Below are positions 1 through 7,152 of a stretch of DNA of 36,034 nt, in pieces (the stretch's first letter is position 1; every line of letters begins with the position of its first letter). The notes under the pieces were generated by a model. That model was not told where the DNA came from and did no database searches. It saw only the letters and a program-made list of their open reading frames with translations. Position numbers and translations under genes: made by a program. This DNA is from Bacteroidota bacterium (GTDB taxonomy: Bacteria > Bacteroidota > Bacteroidia > Chitinophagales > Chitinophagaceae): positions 1 through 36,034 of the forward strand of contig JAEWAC010000431.1 in assembly GCA_023391895.1 (NCBI GenBank), given 5' to 3'.

Positions 1-228
1 GGGGTGTGGTTACTTATGTGATACATCAACTGTAAATGTTGCGTTGCTGATTAAACAAAAGGGACATGGGCGCAGTGATTGCGGCACACCTGCAGAACAA
101 AACCATAGCCAACACGAAAAAGAAAGCTAAAATAATAACAACCCTTGCAGACAGGGCTACAAGCAGGCACTAAAAATAAAAAAGGCAAAAAGATTCCCGA
201 CGGTATACCCAAAAGCAGTAACAGCAAA

Positions 229-260
229 ACAGTGATGATAAAGCGTCATCACTGTTTTTT
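229..260 (+). terminator. Hairpin terminator overlapping the stop of the first gene
   Basis: The arms ACAGTGATGA (229-238) and TCATCACTGT (246-255) are perfect complements around a 7-nt loop and are followed by a T run on the + strand. Read on the minus strand the same hairpin is followed by a weaker TTT, so it may end transcription in both directions. The right arm contains the TGA stop codon of the leftward gene ending at 249. No gene entering from the left on the + strand is visible in positions 1-228, where the longest open stretch is about 35 codons. Confidence 0.7.
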
Positions 261-623
261 ATAAAAAGCCCATACATCAGCATCGGCTAACTTTAAACCC
301 AGTTCTTCGTTTTCTTTGCGGGGCAGTACAATGGCCGGGGAATTGCCATTCATCACAATTTTGGCATAGGCGCCCTTCAGGGGCCCGGAAAGAAACAGGA
401 TGCGCTGTGCCGTAGCGCTAAACTTGTAATCACTTACTTCGGTGCTGTTCTTTAATTTGTAATGACTGCCGTCCAATAAAATAATTTCACTGGAAGACAA
501 TTTTTCCAGGACCGTGTTTTTGCGGATTTCGTAGGTGCCGGGCGGCAAATTGCTAACCTTGCCCGACTGCGCCTGTACCGCTACCGACGCAACAAAGAAT
601 AAAATGAGTAAAAAAAATTTCAT
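249..623 (-). CDS. Small secreted protein of unknown function
   Basis: This encodes 124 residues from the ATG at 621-623; an in-frame GTG two codons upstream is less likely. Residues 1-19 form a clear Sec signal peptide (MKFFLLILFF start, cleavage plausible after VQA at 17-19). The mature part reads as short beta strands with motifs LPPGTYEI, SEIILLDGSHYKL and ILFLSGPLKGAYAKI, which suggests a small periplasmic beta-sandwich. There is no Cys and no catalytic motif that I recognise. It stands alone: the flank on its promoter side is empty for more than 300 bases. Its stop codon is embedded in a terminator hairpin. The reading frame, signal peptide and codon use look genuine, but I assign no function. 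Confidence 0.75.
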   Translation of the reverse strand: MKFFLLILFFVASVAVQAQSGKVSNLPPGTYEIRKNTVLEKLSSSEIILLDGSHYKLKNSTEVSDYKFSATAQRILFLSGPLKGAYAKIVMNGNSPAIVLPRKENEELGLKLADADVWAFYKKQ

Positions 624-629
624 AGGCAC

Positions 630-988
630 ATACGTTGGTTACTATGTGTAAATTAATCAATTCAATTGAATTAACCTATCGTATTTGTACGCGACAGCTC
701 ATCCGTATCCATCAACATCAGTTGTGCCAGGCGGTAGCATGCACTGCTATAGCAAGCTGGATGGAATAAAAGATTGAAACAATGAGTCTCATCCGTTAGC
801 TGAAAGCTGTGCCGCCAGCCGACTTGAATAAATGTTTGACAAGCAAGCACTAATGGGTTGAGGTTTATTTTATCTGCCTGGAGAAAGCCGGAAGCCAAAA
901 TGACTAAGGCTCAGTTGCCAGCAGACGCAAAAAATAAATGGCAAAAAAATTGGAAGTAGGCTATTTGTAAAACCTTAAAACATTCAAC
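630..988. other. Intergenic stretch with no supported gene
   Basis: The stretch carries only a 75-codon leftward open frame (671-898) without signal peptide, recognisable domain or start-site features, which I do not accept as a gene. A short palindrome TTCAATTGAA lies at 661-670. The right end should hold the promoter of the lipoprotein starting at 989; CTATTTGTAAAA at about 961-972 is a possible -7-like element. None of the A/B/C/D repeats found in the other gaps is present here. Confidence 0.5.
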
Positions 989-1297
989 ATGAAAAAGATT
1001 TTTTTAACGGCTTTGACTGTTTCGCTACTGGCAGCCTGTAACAGCGACAGCAGCAGCTCCAGCAGCGGTGATACCAGCAGTACGGATATGAACAATGCCA
1101 CCGGCACAATGGACACCGGCATGGGCACCCATATGGATACTACGGGTACAAGAACCGGCATGGACACCAGCATGCGCGGCTCTGGCATTGGAACTGATAC
1201 CGCATTGGGTACCGGCACTACCAGCGGTGGTACGGCTCCTGGCGGCAACAGAACTTCCGGCAGCAGCGACACCAACAGAACCGGTGGCAGGCATTAG
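989..1297 (+). CDS. Low-complexity Thr/Gly/Ser/Met/Asp-rich lipoprotein
   Basis: This encodes 102 residues. Residues 1-17 are a lipoprotein signal (MKKIFLTALTVSLLAAC, lipidation at Cys17). The mature protein begins with a Ser/Asp run and then repeats units of the type GT-MDT-G and GTG-TT almost to the end, so it is probably disordered and surface-attached or periplasmic. No hydrophobic core and no enzyme motif is present. The DNA is internally repetitive (ggcatggacacc-like units) and therefore leaves long antisense open frames, which I treat as shadows. It is monocistronic with its own terminator-like hairpin downstream. Its role is unknown; a spacer-like or envelope-stress lipoprotein is only a guess. 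Confidence 0.75.
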   Translation: MKKIFLTALTVSLLAACNSDSSSSSSGDTSSTDMNNATGTMDTGMGTHMDTTGTRTGMDTSMRGSGIGTDTALGTGTTSGGTAPGGNRTSGSSDTNRTGGRH

Positions 1298-1311
1298 TAG
1301 CAGGTTACCGC

Positions 1312-1344
1312 AAGCCAGTCATTGAATATTCTATTTACTGGCTT
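1312..1344 (+). terminator. Probable terminator hairpin after the low-complexity lipoprotein
   Basis: The arms AAGCCAGT (1312-1319) and ACTGGCTT (1337-1344) are perfect complements separated by a 17-nt AT-rich loop and followed by TATAA. The U-tract is poor, so this is a plausible but not strong intrinsic terminator. It lies between convergent genes (989-1297 rightward, 1386-2198 leftward) and could serve either. Confidence 0.45.
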
Positions 1345-1385
1345 TATAAGGTAAGCTTATTTTTCTTCCTCATGATACAGGAGCC

Positions 1386-2198
1386 TCACTGGTATTTCTG
1401 GTAAAGGGTATACAAAATCTTTTTATCCGCATCAGTGAGCTCCTTATTTTCCTGCTGCAGGTATTTACGCTTAAAAGCCCCTACAGCCGCCGCACTGTCT
1501 TTAATATCATACCCAACAATGCGCAGCGCCTGCAGGCTGTTGAACCCTTCAGGCACTACCACCCCGGTAGTATCGCTGTACCACAAGCCAAAACCGCTGT
1601 CGGACAGCTGCTTCCACGGAAAATACAGGTTAGGATCGACCTTGCGGACCGGTGCTATGTCGGAATGCCCGATAAAGTTGGCCGCCGGTATGGCGTGCCG
1701 CTTTTTCAGCGTATCCAGCAACACCATCAGGCTGTTGATCTGCGCCGGCGGAAACGCTTCAAAGCCATTGTTGTCCAGCTCAATACCAATGGAGGCCGAA
1801 TTGATATCGTTGGTATTGCCCCATTTGCCAATGCCGCCATGCCAGGCCCGCAGGTAATCGTTCAGCATATGGTGCACGGTGCCGTCCTTGCAAATCACAT
1901 AATGGGCGCTTACCTGTGTGCGGGCCAGCGTAAAGGTTTTCAGCGTTTGAGCACAGCTGTTTTGCGCCGTGTGGTGAATGATGACCATATTGGGCTTGCG
2001 CAGGTTAAAGTTGGTGGTACCTACCCAAAAAGGCGGCGGCGCTACTTCACTGGCCGGCTGGCGGCGCAGGGCTTTGGCATAGGCCTTTACCTGCTTTTTA
2101 TACACTTTGTTGGTTGCCGCATACGGGTTACGGTTACAGGCGGCCAGGAGCACCATGCCCACCAGCAGCACAATAGGGAAAACGGTTAGTTTCATCAT
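1386..2198 (-). CDS. N-acetylmuramoyl-L-alanine amidase lipoprotein (amidase_2/AmpD-PGRP fold)
   Basis: The enzyme should cleave the bond between N-acetylmuramic acid and L-alanine in peptidoglycan or its fragments, in the periplasm. I start it at the ATG pair at 2193-2198 (270 residues), because this puts a lipoprotein signal at the N-terminus with the lipid Cys at residue 21 (VLLAAC); the longer frame adds 20 residues that would bury it. The type 2 amidase zinc signature is complete: IIHHTA at 73-78 (first His), AWHGG near 119, and GHSDIAPVRK-VDP at 177-189, giving the second His (178) and the Lys/Asp pair. YFPW follows as in AmpD-like enzymes. It is transcribed alone, divergent from the PfpI gene. 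Lipidation makes membrane-anchored wall turnover more likely than cytoplasmic recycling. Confidence 0.9.
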   Translation of the reverse strand: MMKLTVFPIVLLVGMVLLAACNRNPYAATNKVYKKQVKAYAKALRRQPASEVAPPPFWVGTTNFNLRKPNMVIIHHTAQNSCAQTLKTFTLARTQVSAHYVICKDGTVHHMLNDYLRAWHGGIGKWGNTNDINSASIGIELDNNGFEAFPPAQINSLMVLLDTLKKRHAIPAANFIGHSDIAPVRKVDPNLYFPWKQLSDSGFGLWYSDTTGVVVPEGFNSLQALRIVGYDIKDSAAAVGAFKRKYLQQENKELTDADKKILYTLYQKYQ

Positions 2199-2312
2199 GT
2201 TAGATTGTAAAAGGGGAAAAATACAGAAGAATTCCATCTCTTCCACAAAGTAGCGCACCGGTTACTATGGTTTGGTTTTTGAGCCCCTACTTCCACACTA
2301 AAAACAAATATT

Positions 2313-2909
2313 ATGGCAAGAGATATTAAAGGAAAAAAAGTAGCCATCCTAACTGAAAATGGCTTTGAAGAAGTAGAGCTGACCAGTCCTAAAAAAGCGC
2401 TGGAAGAAGCCGGCGCTACCGTGCACATTGTATCGGCCCAAAAAGATAAAGTAAAGGCCTGGGACCACGACCACTGGAGCATTGAACTGCCGGTAGATGT
2501 GCAGCTGAGCGAGGCCAACCCCTACGATTATGATGCACTGGTAGTACCCGGCGGCGTCATCAACCCCGACAAGATGCGGGAGCAAAAGGAATATGTGGCC
2601 TTTGCGCAACACTTTTTAGAGCAGGGTAAACCGCTGGCCGCCATTTGTCACGGTCCACAGTTGCTGATAGAAACCGGCATGATCTCCAACCGCACCCTTA
2701 CCTCCTACCAGTCTGTAAAAACCGACCTGATCAATGCCGGCGCGCAATGGCAGGATAAGGAAGTGGTGGTGGACAATGGCCTGGTGACCAGCCGCAGCCC
2801 CAAAGACCTGGAAGCCTTCAACAAAAAAATGATCGAAGAAATCGGCGAAGGCAAACACGCCACAACAGGCCAGTTTACCCATGCCGATGGCCGTACAGGC
2901 AGATCTTAA
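2313..2909 (+). CDS. DJ-1/PfpI family protein (type 1 glutamine amidotransferase-like)
   Basis: The 198-residue cytoplasmic protein has the DJ-1/ThiJ/PfpI fold throughout. The nucleophile elbow is AAICHGPQ with Cys112 followed by His113, the conserved acidic residue is in GFEEVEL (about 18-23), and ALVVPGG at 75-81 is the usual strand before the elbow. The His directly after the Cys is typical of the PfpI/YhbO/YraA branch, which has been described as protease or glyoxalase/deglycase-like; the true substrate is debated and cannot be read from the sequence. It extends slightly past the usual 170-190 residues with a polar C-terminal tail. It is a single-gene unit with its own strong terminator, consistent with a stress-protective enzyme. 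Confidence 0.88.
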   Translation: MARDIKGKKVAILTENGFEEVELTSPKKALEEAGATVHIVSAQKDKVKAWDHDHWSIELPVDVQLSEANPYDYDALVVPGGVINPDKMREQKEYVAFAQHFLEQGKPLAAICHGPQLLIETGMISNRTLTSYQSVKTDLINAGAQWQDKEVVVDNGLVTSRSPKDLEAFNKKMIEEIGEGKHATTGQFTHADGRTGRS

Positions 2910-2930
2910 ACCCATCTGTTCATCTCACTC

Positions 2931-2955
2931 AAAGCCATCTTCGGATGGCTTTTTT
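2931..2955 (+). terminator. Strong intrinsic terminator after the PfpI gene
   Basis: The arms AAAGCCATC (2931-2939) and GATGGCTTT (2944-2952) pair perfectly around a TTCG tetraloop, followed by a T run. It lies 21 nt beyond the stop codon of the PfpI gene. Confidence 0.88.
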
Positions 2956-3452
2956 ATTGACTTGTCTGAACCATGATTTGGGTGAATTATAGGATTAGGA
3001 AGAAATAGGAATTAAGAATGAAAAATTAAAAATGTAAAACAGGAAAGGTTCAGTGCCTTTTCCCGCGATAACTTCAGACTCTTGTTGCTGTAGGAACAGG
3101 GTAGCGGGAAACAGCGCCTGCAGTATCTCTGCATAGCAGGCAAAAGAATTTGAACTTCTTCAAAAACTCATAGGACGCTCCATAATTTATTACTTACCAC
3201 TTATAACTTCTTCCTTGTGCGTGGGCAAGGCCAAAGGGGCGGAGCCATCGGGTTGGCCTTGAACTTTTGCTTACTTTTTCGGGGAGAAAAAGTAAGAAGC
3301 GCTACCAACAGGAGGATATAACCATAATCATATAGAGTTTTCACAAGAACTGCTATAGGGCGTTTTAAAGAAGGTAGAAGGAGATGCTGAAACAAGTTCA
3401 GCAGGACAGAAGGGAGAGGCATTACGATTTCTTCAAAACCCCATATAAAGAA
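2956..3452. repeat. Mosaic of dispersed repeats between pfpI and mazG genes
   Basis: No gene is supported here. In order the stretch contains: module F inverted (2962-2982, ending in ATGATTTGGG), which matches 35111-35131 exactly over 21 nt; module C inverted (about 3051-3120), an imperfect long hairpin matching 14190-14261 and 34754-34825; an A motif (3153-3174); module B inverted (3217-3296), with a perfect 11-bp stem CTTACTTTTTC / GAAAAAGTAAG; and a MITE-like element (3353-3447, listed separately). Open frames across it, such as the leftward one at 3201-3530, are translated repeats and not genes. Confidence 0.75.
3353..3447 (-). mobile_element. 95-bp MITE-like element, copy 1 (A-D-A, reverse orientation)
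   Basis: Terminal inverted repeats are CTATAGGGCGTTTTAAAGAA (from 3353) and TTTCTTCAAAACCCCATATA (3428-3447). Between them lies module D inverted (3380-3406) with the palindrome GATGCTGAA / TTCAGCA. The reverse complement aligns over its whole length with the element at 8804-8898 (shared interior CGTAA-GCCTCT, then CTGAACTTGTTTCAGCATCT), so both are copies of one sequence and not chance palindromes. No transposase is encoded. Confidence 0.75.
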
Positions 3453-3567
3453 TGAAAAAGTTGGCAGATGGAAGTTCAGTACAAAGTAAGTGCACGGAAC
3501 TTCCACCAATTCCAACCTGTTGGCTGACACTTTTCATACAACACGCAAACGAATCAAAACAAAAGAC

Positions 3568-3894
3568 TTACTTCAGCTTTTCATTTTGGCGGTGCCGGTC
3601 GGCATCCCGGATGTTCTTTTTTTCAAAGTTCTTTTGCAGGGCTTCGGTTAAATCCACACCGGTTTGGTTGGCAATGCAGATCAAAACCCACAACACGTCG
3701 GCAAGTTCATCGGCCAGATGTTTGCCCTGGTCACTTTCTTTAAAAGACTGATCGCCGTACAGGCGGCTCATCAGCCGGGCCACCTCGCCCACTTCTTCGG
3801 TTAAAATAGCCATGTTGGTCAGCTCGCTGAAATAACGGACGCCGGTGGTGGAGATCCACGCATCTACTTGTTGCTGGGCCTGCTGCAGGGTCAT
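3568..3894 (-). CDS. MazG-like nucleotide pyrophosphohydrolase
   Basis: This 108-residue all-helical protein carries the MazG-type metal-binding pattern: TEEVGEVARL at 32-41 (Glu33, Glu34 and Glu37) and ADELADVLWV at 61-70 (Glu63 and Asp66). Such single-domain MazG-like enzymes hydrolyse nucleoside triphosphates to monophosphates plus pyrophosphate, usually to clear non-canonical or damaged dNTPs; the exact substrate is not visible. The length fits the short single-domain branch rather than the double-domain E. coli MazG. Its ATG overlaps the TGA of the upstream truncated haemoglobin gene (ATGA), so the two are probably translationally coupled. There is no toxin gene beside it, so the historical mazEF link does not apply. 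Confidence 0.85.
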   Translation of the reverse strand: MTLQQAQQQVDAWISTTGVRYFSELTNMAILTEEVGEVARLMSRLYGDQSFKESDQGKHLADELADVLWVLICIANQTGVDLTEALQKNFEKKNIRDADRHRQNEKLK

Positions 3895-4283
3895 GATAGT
3901 TTATTGATTGAATTGTGATTGAGTTTAATATCCATCAGCGTGGCAATGGAAGTAGCCCGCTGCTTCATCAGCGTGGCTTTGTTGCCTTCAAAGTGAGCAT
4001 CCACGGTTTGGGTAAACAGGTGTACCCAGCGGTCCAGGTGTTCTTTTTTGATGGACGACAGTTGGTGTATGTGCTGGTGGATCTCCATGACGTTTTTGCG
4101 GTAGCTATGTTTGTTGAGTACCACCGCCTCCCAAAAATTAGTGATCTCGGGCAAATGGGTTTTTAAATCCAGCGGCACTACTTCGGTAAAAAAACGGCCA
4201 ATCAGGTCATCCTGAAAAGCCTGCTCGTAAAAAGCGGTCAGCAGCTTTTCCAGGTCGGCTCTTTGTTCAATATCTTTTTTCAT
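3891..4283 (-). CDS. Group III truncated haemoglobin
   Basis: The 130-residue protein has the short globin pattern of the group III (P-type) family: an N-terminal helix beginning LEKLLTAFYEQAF, FFTEVVP, LPEITNFWEAV (44-54), then MEIHQHIHQL (66-75), where His69 is the likely proximal haem ligand, and the DRWVHLF segment (84-90) with the conserved Trp. Family members bind O2, NO or sulfide in the cytoplasm; the in vivo role is usually unknown. It is first in a two-gene unit with the MazG-like protein (ATGA overlap at 3891-3894). It lies 30 nt downstream of dtd on the same strand, so a three-gene leftward operon dtd-trHb-mazG is plausible. Confidence 0.87.
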   Translation of the reverse strand: MKKDIEQRADLEKLLTAFYEQAFQDDLIGRFFTEVVPLDLKTHLPEITNFWEAVVLNKHSYRKNVMEIHQHIHQLSSIKKEHLDRWVHLFTQTVDAHFEGNKATLMKQRATSIATLMDIKLNHNSINKLS

Positions 4284-4313
4284 ACTGCAGGCCAGGTGTG
4301 GGTTTCAGGTTGT

Positions 4314-4766
4314 TTACTCTTTGTTTTTAGTATCTATTACAATGGTAACCGGGCCATCATTCAGCAGTTCCACCTTCATGTCGGCACCAAACCGGCCGGT
4401 TTCCACCTTCTTTCCCAGGTCGCGCTGCAGCTGTGCGATCAGCTTTTCGTAGAGCGGAATGGCCACATCGGGCTTGCTGGCTTTGATATAGCTCGGGCGG
4501 TTGCCTTTTTTGGTGCTGGCGTGCAGGGTAAATTGGCTGATGAGCAAAATGCCGCCCCCCACTTCCAGCACCGAACGGTTCATCACGCCGGCTTCATCGT
4601 TAAAGATCCGCAGGTTCACCACCTTGTTGCTTAACCATACAATATCTTCATCGTTATCGGCATCTTCCATCCCGGCCAGCACCAGCAGCCCGTCTTTGAT
4701 TTGTCCGGCCACTTTTCCGTCAATCGTCACGGCAGCGCGGGTTACCCTTTGAATAACAGCTCGCAT
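4314..4766 (-). CDS. dtd: D-aminoacyl-tRNA deacylase
   Basis: The 150-residue enzyme removes D-amino acids mischarged onto tRNA, and probably glycine from tRNA-Ala, in the cytoplasm. It begins MRAVIQRV, the canonical DTD start. It contains the two active-site signatures: SQFTLHA at 77-83 and NDGPVT at 136-141, the latter giving the Gly-Pro motif of the homodimer interface. The length equals the usual 145-150. An open frame continues upstream for 152 codons to 5222, but that part is antisense to arfB, so I start at the ATG at 4764-4766. It is divergent from arfB with a 91-bp shared promoter gap, bringing two translation quality-control genes together. Confidence 0.95.
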   Translation of the reverse strand: MRAVIQRVTRAAVTIDGKVAGQIKDGLLVLAGMEDADNDEDIVWLSNKVVNLRIFNDEAGVMNRSVLEVGGGILLISQFTLHASTKKGNRPSYIKASKPDVAIPLYEKLIAQLQRDLGKKVETGRFGADMKVELLNDGPVTIVIDTKNKE

Positions 4767-4857
4767 AATGAGGGCAAAAGTAAAATTCAATCTGCAAATC
4801 GTGCTTTCCTGTTCCGGCATCTCTTTTTTACAACTTATTTTTGAACTTTTGTAAAAC

Positions 4858-5259
4858 ATGGATGTTGCATCAGAAATAAAACTGCAGACCACCCGCAGTG
4901 GTGGCAAAGGCGGGCAAAACGTCAACAAAGTGGAAACCGCGGTGATTGCGTCGTTTGACATCAATGCTTCCGCTTTGCTGAACCCGGACCAAAAAGAAAT
5001 ACTGCACCACAAACTGGCCAACCGTATCAATGCTGAGGGACAGCTGATAGTAAAAGCCCAAACGCACCGCACCCAGCTGGAAAACAAAGCCGCCGCCCTG
5101 GCTAAGGTAAATGAGCTGGTAACGGCCGCCCTGAAAAAGAAAAAACTGCGCATTGCTACCAAGCCCACCAAAGCCGCCAAAGAAAAACGCATGGAAAGCA
5201 AAAAGAAAATTTCGGAACGCAAATCGGGCCGGCAAAAACTGCGGCCGGGACAGTATTAA
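4858..5259 (+). CDS. arfB: ArfB-type peptidyl-tRNA hydrolase (ribosome rescue factor)
   Basis: The 133-residue protein has a class I release-factor catalytic domain without the codon-recognition domains. The GGQ motif is in TTRSGGKGGQNVNKVET (Gly18-Gly19-Gln20), followed by a lysine-rich C-terminal tail (about 95-133) that in ArfB/YaeJ threads into the empty mRNA channel. It should hydrolyse peptidyl-tRNA on ribosomes stalled without a stop codon. The size matches E. coli ArfB (140) and is far shorter than RF1/RF2. It is divergent from dtd and 42 nt upstream of the MbnP gene; the spacing and function argue that the MbnP-MbnH pair is separately expressed. Confidence 0.93.
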   Translation: MDVASEIKLQTTRSGGKGGQNVNKVETAVIASFDINASALLNPDQKEILHHKLANRINAEGQLIVKAQTHRTQLENKAAALAKVNELVTAALKKKKLRIATKPTKAAKEKRMESKKKISERKSGRQKLRPGQY

Positions 5260-5301
5260 ATTTAACAACACACAACCTGTAAATTAGGTAGCTTAGCTTA
5301 C

Positions 5302-6054
5302 ATGAAACTGCTGCGTTTATACCTGCTGGGCCTTACCACCTGGCTGTTGGCGGGGTGCCAGAAAGAACTAACCCAACCCGTCGTTCATGGAGCAGTGCAA
5401 TTACAACTGCAGCATACGGCTGGCAGTCAGCCGCTGGTGCTTAACACAACCTACTCCAATCGCTTTGGCGAAGACTTTACCCTAAGCAAGTTTAAATATT
5501 ACATTTCCAACATTGCCCTGGTGGATGCAGCTGACCAAAAGCACCCGGTGCCGGATACGTATTTTTTAGTAGATGAAAACAACCCTGCTTCCAAAACCTT
5601 TTCGATAAATGCCGAGGGCGGTAATTACAAAGCCATTCAATTTTTACTAGGAGTAGACAGTACCCGCAATGTGAGCGGTGCCCAGACCGGTGCCCTGGAC
5701 CCGATGCTCGATATGTTCTGGACCTGGAACACCGGCTACATTATGGCCAAGCTGGAAGGCACGGCGCCCCTGTCCAACCTGCCCAACCAAAAAGTAGAAT
5801 ACCACATTGGGGGTTTTAAAGGTGCGGACGGCGTGTTGCGAACCGTAACCCTTCCCTTCAACCAGACTTATACCATAGCCGAAAACAAACCACTGACCAT
5901 ACAACTGAATGCGGATATTTTCAACTGGTTTGATGCGGTGCACTCGTTGCCGATTGCGGCGCAGCCCACTTGCACTGCCCCGGGCAGCCTGGCCAGCCGC
6001 TTTGCCGATAATTATGCCCGTATGTTTACCATCACCTCCATTCTGCAACCCTGA
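5302..6054 (+). CDS. MbnP-family copper-binding lipoprotein
   Basis: The 250-residue protein has a lipoprotein signal ending in LLAGC (Cys19). It shows the family pattern through the body: LSKFKYYISNIALV (61-74), the block GVDSTRNVSGAQTGALDP (117-134) and FWTWNTGYIMAKLEG (139-153). In the characterised methanobactin-operon MbnP, a Trp is oxidised to kynurenine by the partner MbnH and the protein binds copper; Trp140 and Trp142 are candidates here. The TGA stop overlaps the ATG of the MbnH-like gene by one base (TGATG), so the pair is coupled. No methanobactin precursor, MbnB/MbnC or TonB receptor is in the window. The function therefore follows from the family and partner, with copper handling as the best guess. 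Confidence 0.88.
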   Translation: MKLLRLYLLGLTTWLLAGCQKELTQPVVHGAVQLQLQHTAGSQPLVLNTTYSNRFGEDFTLSKFKYYISNIALVDAADQKHPVPDTYFLVDENNPASKTFSINAEGGNYKAIQFLLGVDSTRNVSGAQTGALDPMLDMFWTWNTGYIMAKLEGTAPLSNLPNQKVEYHIGGFKGADGVLRTVTLPFNQTYTIAENKPLTIQLNADIFNWFDAVHSLPIAAQPTCTAPGSLASRFADNYARMFTITSILQP

Positions 6055-7097
6055 TGAAGCAATATGGCACCATAAGCATTTTAATCTTCAGTATCCTGCT
6101 GTTGTCGCAGTTGCTGGAAGCCTGCCGCAAGCGGGACGGGGAGCAGCGCCCCGCCACGCCGGTGCAGTTTGTGGTACCGGAAGGTTTTCCTGCCCCTGCC
6201 TACGATTTTGCTGCCAACCCATTGACCGAAGAAGGGATTGAACTGGGGCGGCAACTGTTTTATGACGGCATTCTTTCCAAAGACGGCAATTTTCCCTGCG
6301 CCTCCTGCCACCAGCAGTTTGCCGCCTTTGCCACCTTTGACCACGACCTAAGCCACGGCTTTGACAATGCTTTTACTATCCGCAATGCGCCGGGCTTGTT
6401 TAACCTGGCGTGGCAGGCTTCCTTTCACCACGACGGCGGCATCAACAACCTGGAGGTGCAGCCCCTGGCGCCCCTGACCGCGCCCAATGAAATGGCCGAA
6501 ACGGTAGAAAACGTGGTGAACAAACTTAAAGCCGAAGCCAAGTACCAGAAGTTGTTCAAGGCTGCCTTTGGCGATGAAACCATCAACAGCCAGCGCATGC
6601 TGAAGGCCCTGACCCAGTTTTCGCTGACGCTGGTGTCGGCCGACAGCAAGTACGATAAGGTAAAACGCGGACAGGCCCAGTTTACCATTTACGAGCAAAG
6701 AGGATATACGCTTTTTAAAGCCCAGTGCGCCAGTTGTCATACCGAGCCCTTGTTTACCGACGGCTCTTTCCGCAACAATGGCTTATCCATCAACACCTAC
6801 CTGAACGATGCCGGCCGCATGGGCATTACCCAAAAGGCGGAAGACTACCTGAAGTTTAAAGTGCCGTCGCTGCGCAATGTGCAGCTGACGTTTCCTTACA
6901 TGCACGATGGCCGGTTTTATACCCTGGAAAGGGTGCTGGAGCATTATCACTCGGGCATTCAGCAAAGCCCTACCCTGGACCCGGGTCTGAAGGGCGGCAT
7001 TCCGCTCTCCCGCAGCGACGTGGTAGACCTGGTGGCCTTTCTGCACACGCTTACTGATTCGGCCTTTATAAAAAATCCCCGATTTTCGCAGCCGTAA
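6054..7097 (+). CDS. MbnH-like di-haem protein (bacterial cytochrome c peroxidase/MauG family)
   Basis: The 347-residue lipoprotein (LLEAC, Cys24) carries two c-type haem sites, CASCH at 82-86 and CASCH at 225-229, in the spacing of the bacterial di-haem peroxidase superfamily. Other family segments are LGRQLFYDGILS (64-75), IRNAPGLFNLAW (109-120), FHHDGG (124-129) and the FPYMHDGRF segment near the second haem. MbnH-type members are more like MauG: they use a high-valent iron state to oxidise a Trp on the partner protein and do not simply detoxify peroxide. Coupling to the MbnP gene immediately upstream supports the MbnH reading. Both proteins should be anchored on the periplasmic side of a membrane. 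Confidence 0.9.
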   Translation: MKQYGTISILIFSILLLSQLLEACRKRDGEQRPATPVQFVVPEGFPAPAYDFAANPLTEEGIELGRQLFYDGILSKDGNFPCASCHQQFAAFATFDHDLSHGFDNAFTIRNAPGLFNLAWQASFHHDGGINNLEVQPLAPLTAPNEMAETVENVVNKLKAEAKYQKLFKAAFGDETINSQRMLKALTQFSLTLVSADSKYDKVKRGQAQFTIYEQRGYTLFKAQCASCHTEPLFTDGSFRNNGLSINTYLNDAGRMGITQKAEDYLKFKVPSLRNVQLTFPYMHDGRFYTLERVLEHYHSGIQQSPTLDPGLKGGIPLSRSDVVDLVAFLHTLTDSAFIKNPRFSQP

Positions 7098-7128
7098 CCG
7101 TTGCCGGGGCCGGAAAGGCGGCGACCTG

Positions 7129-7136
7129 TAAATTTG
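7129..7136 (+). promoter_or_regulatory. Candidate -7 box (TAAATTTG) of the flippase gene
   Basis: TAAATTTG fits the Bacteroidota primary-sigma -7 consensus TAnnTTTG exactly and lies 16 nt before the TTG start at 7153. A TTG at 7101-7103 could be part of a -33 element, but the 25-bp spacing is longer than usual, so the upstream element is uncertain. Confidence 0.4.
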
Positions 7137-7152
7137 TTTTAAACCCTATCCA

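Noticed and set aside
66..173. 35-codon rightward open frame before the first terminator
   Set aside because: Too short, with a stop just upstream and no features; it may be chance although a terminator follows.
671..898. 75-codon leftward open frame
   Set aside because: No signal, domain, or plausible start context, and a composition unlike neighbouring proteins.
961..1294. Antisense and frame-shifted open frames across the low-complexity lipoprotein
   Set aside because: They arise from the internal repeats of the real gene; the + strand frame has a signal peptide and lipobox.
3201..3530. Leftward 109-codon frame and the similar rightward one at 34373-34651
   Set aside because: Both translate the dispersed modules (the KxKxKFKA and APPxWP peptides come from module B), so they are repeat shadows.
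4767..5222. N-terminal extension of the dtd frame
   Set aside because: It runs antisense through arfB, while MRAVIQRV at 4766 is the canonical family start.
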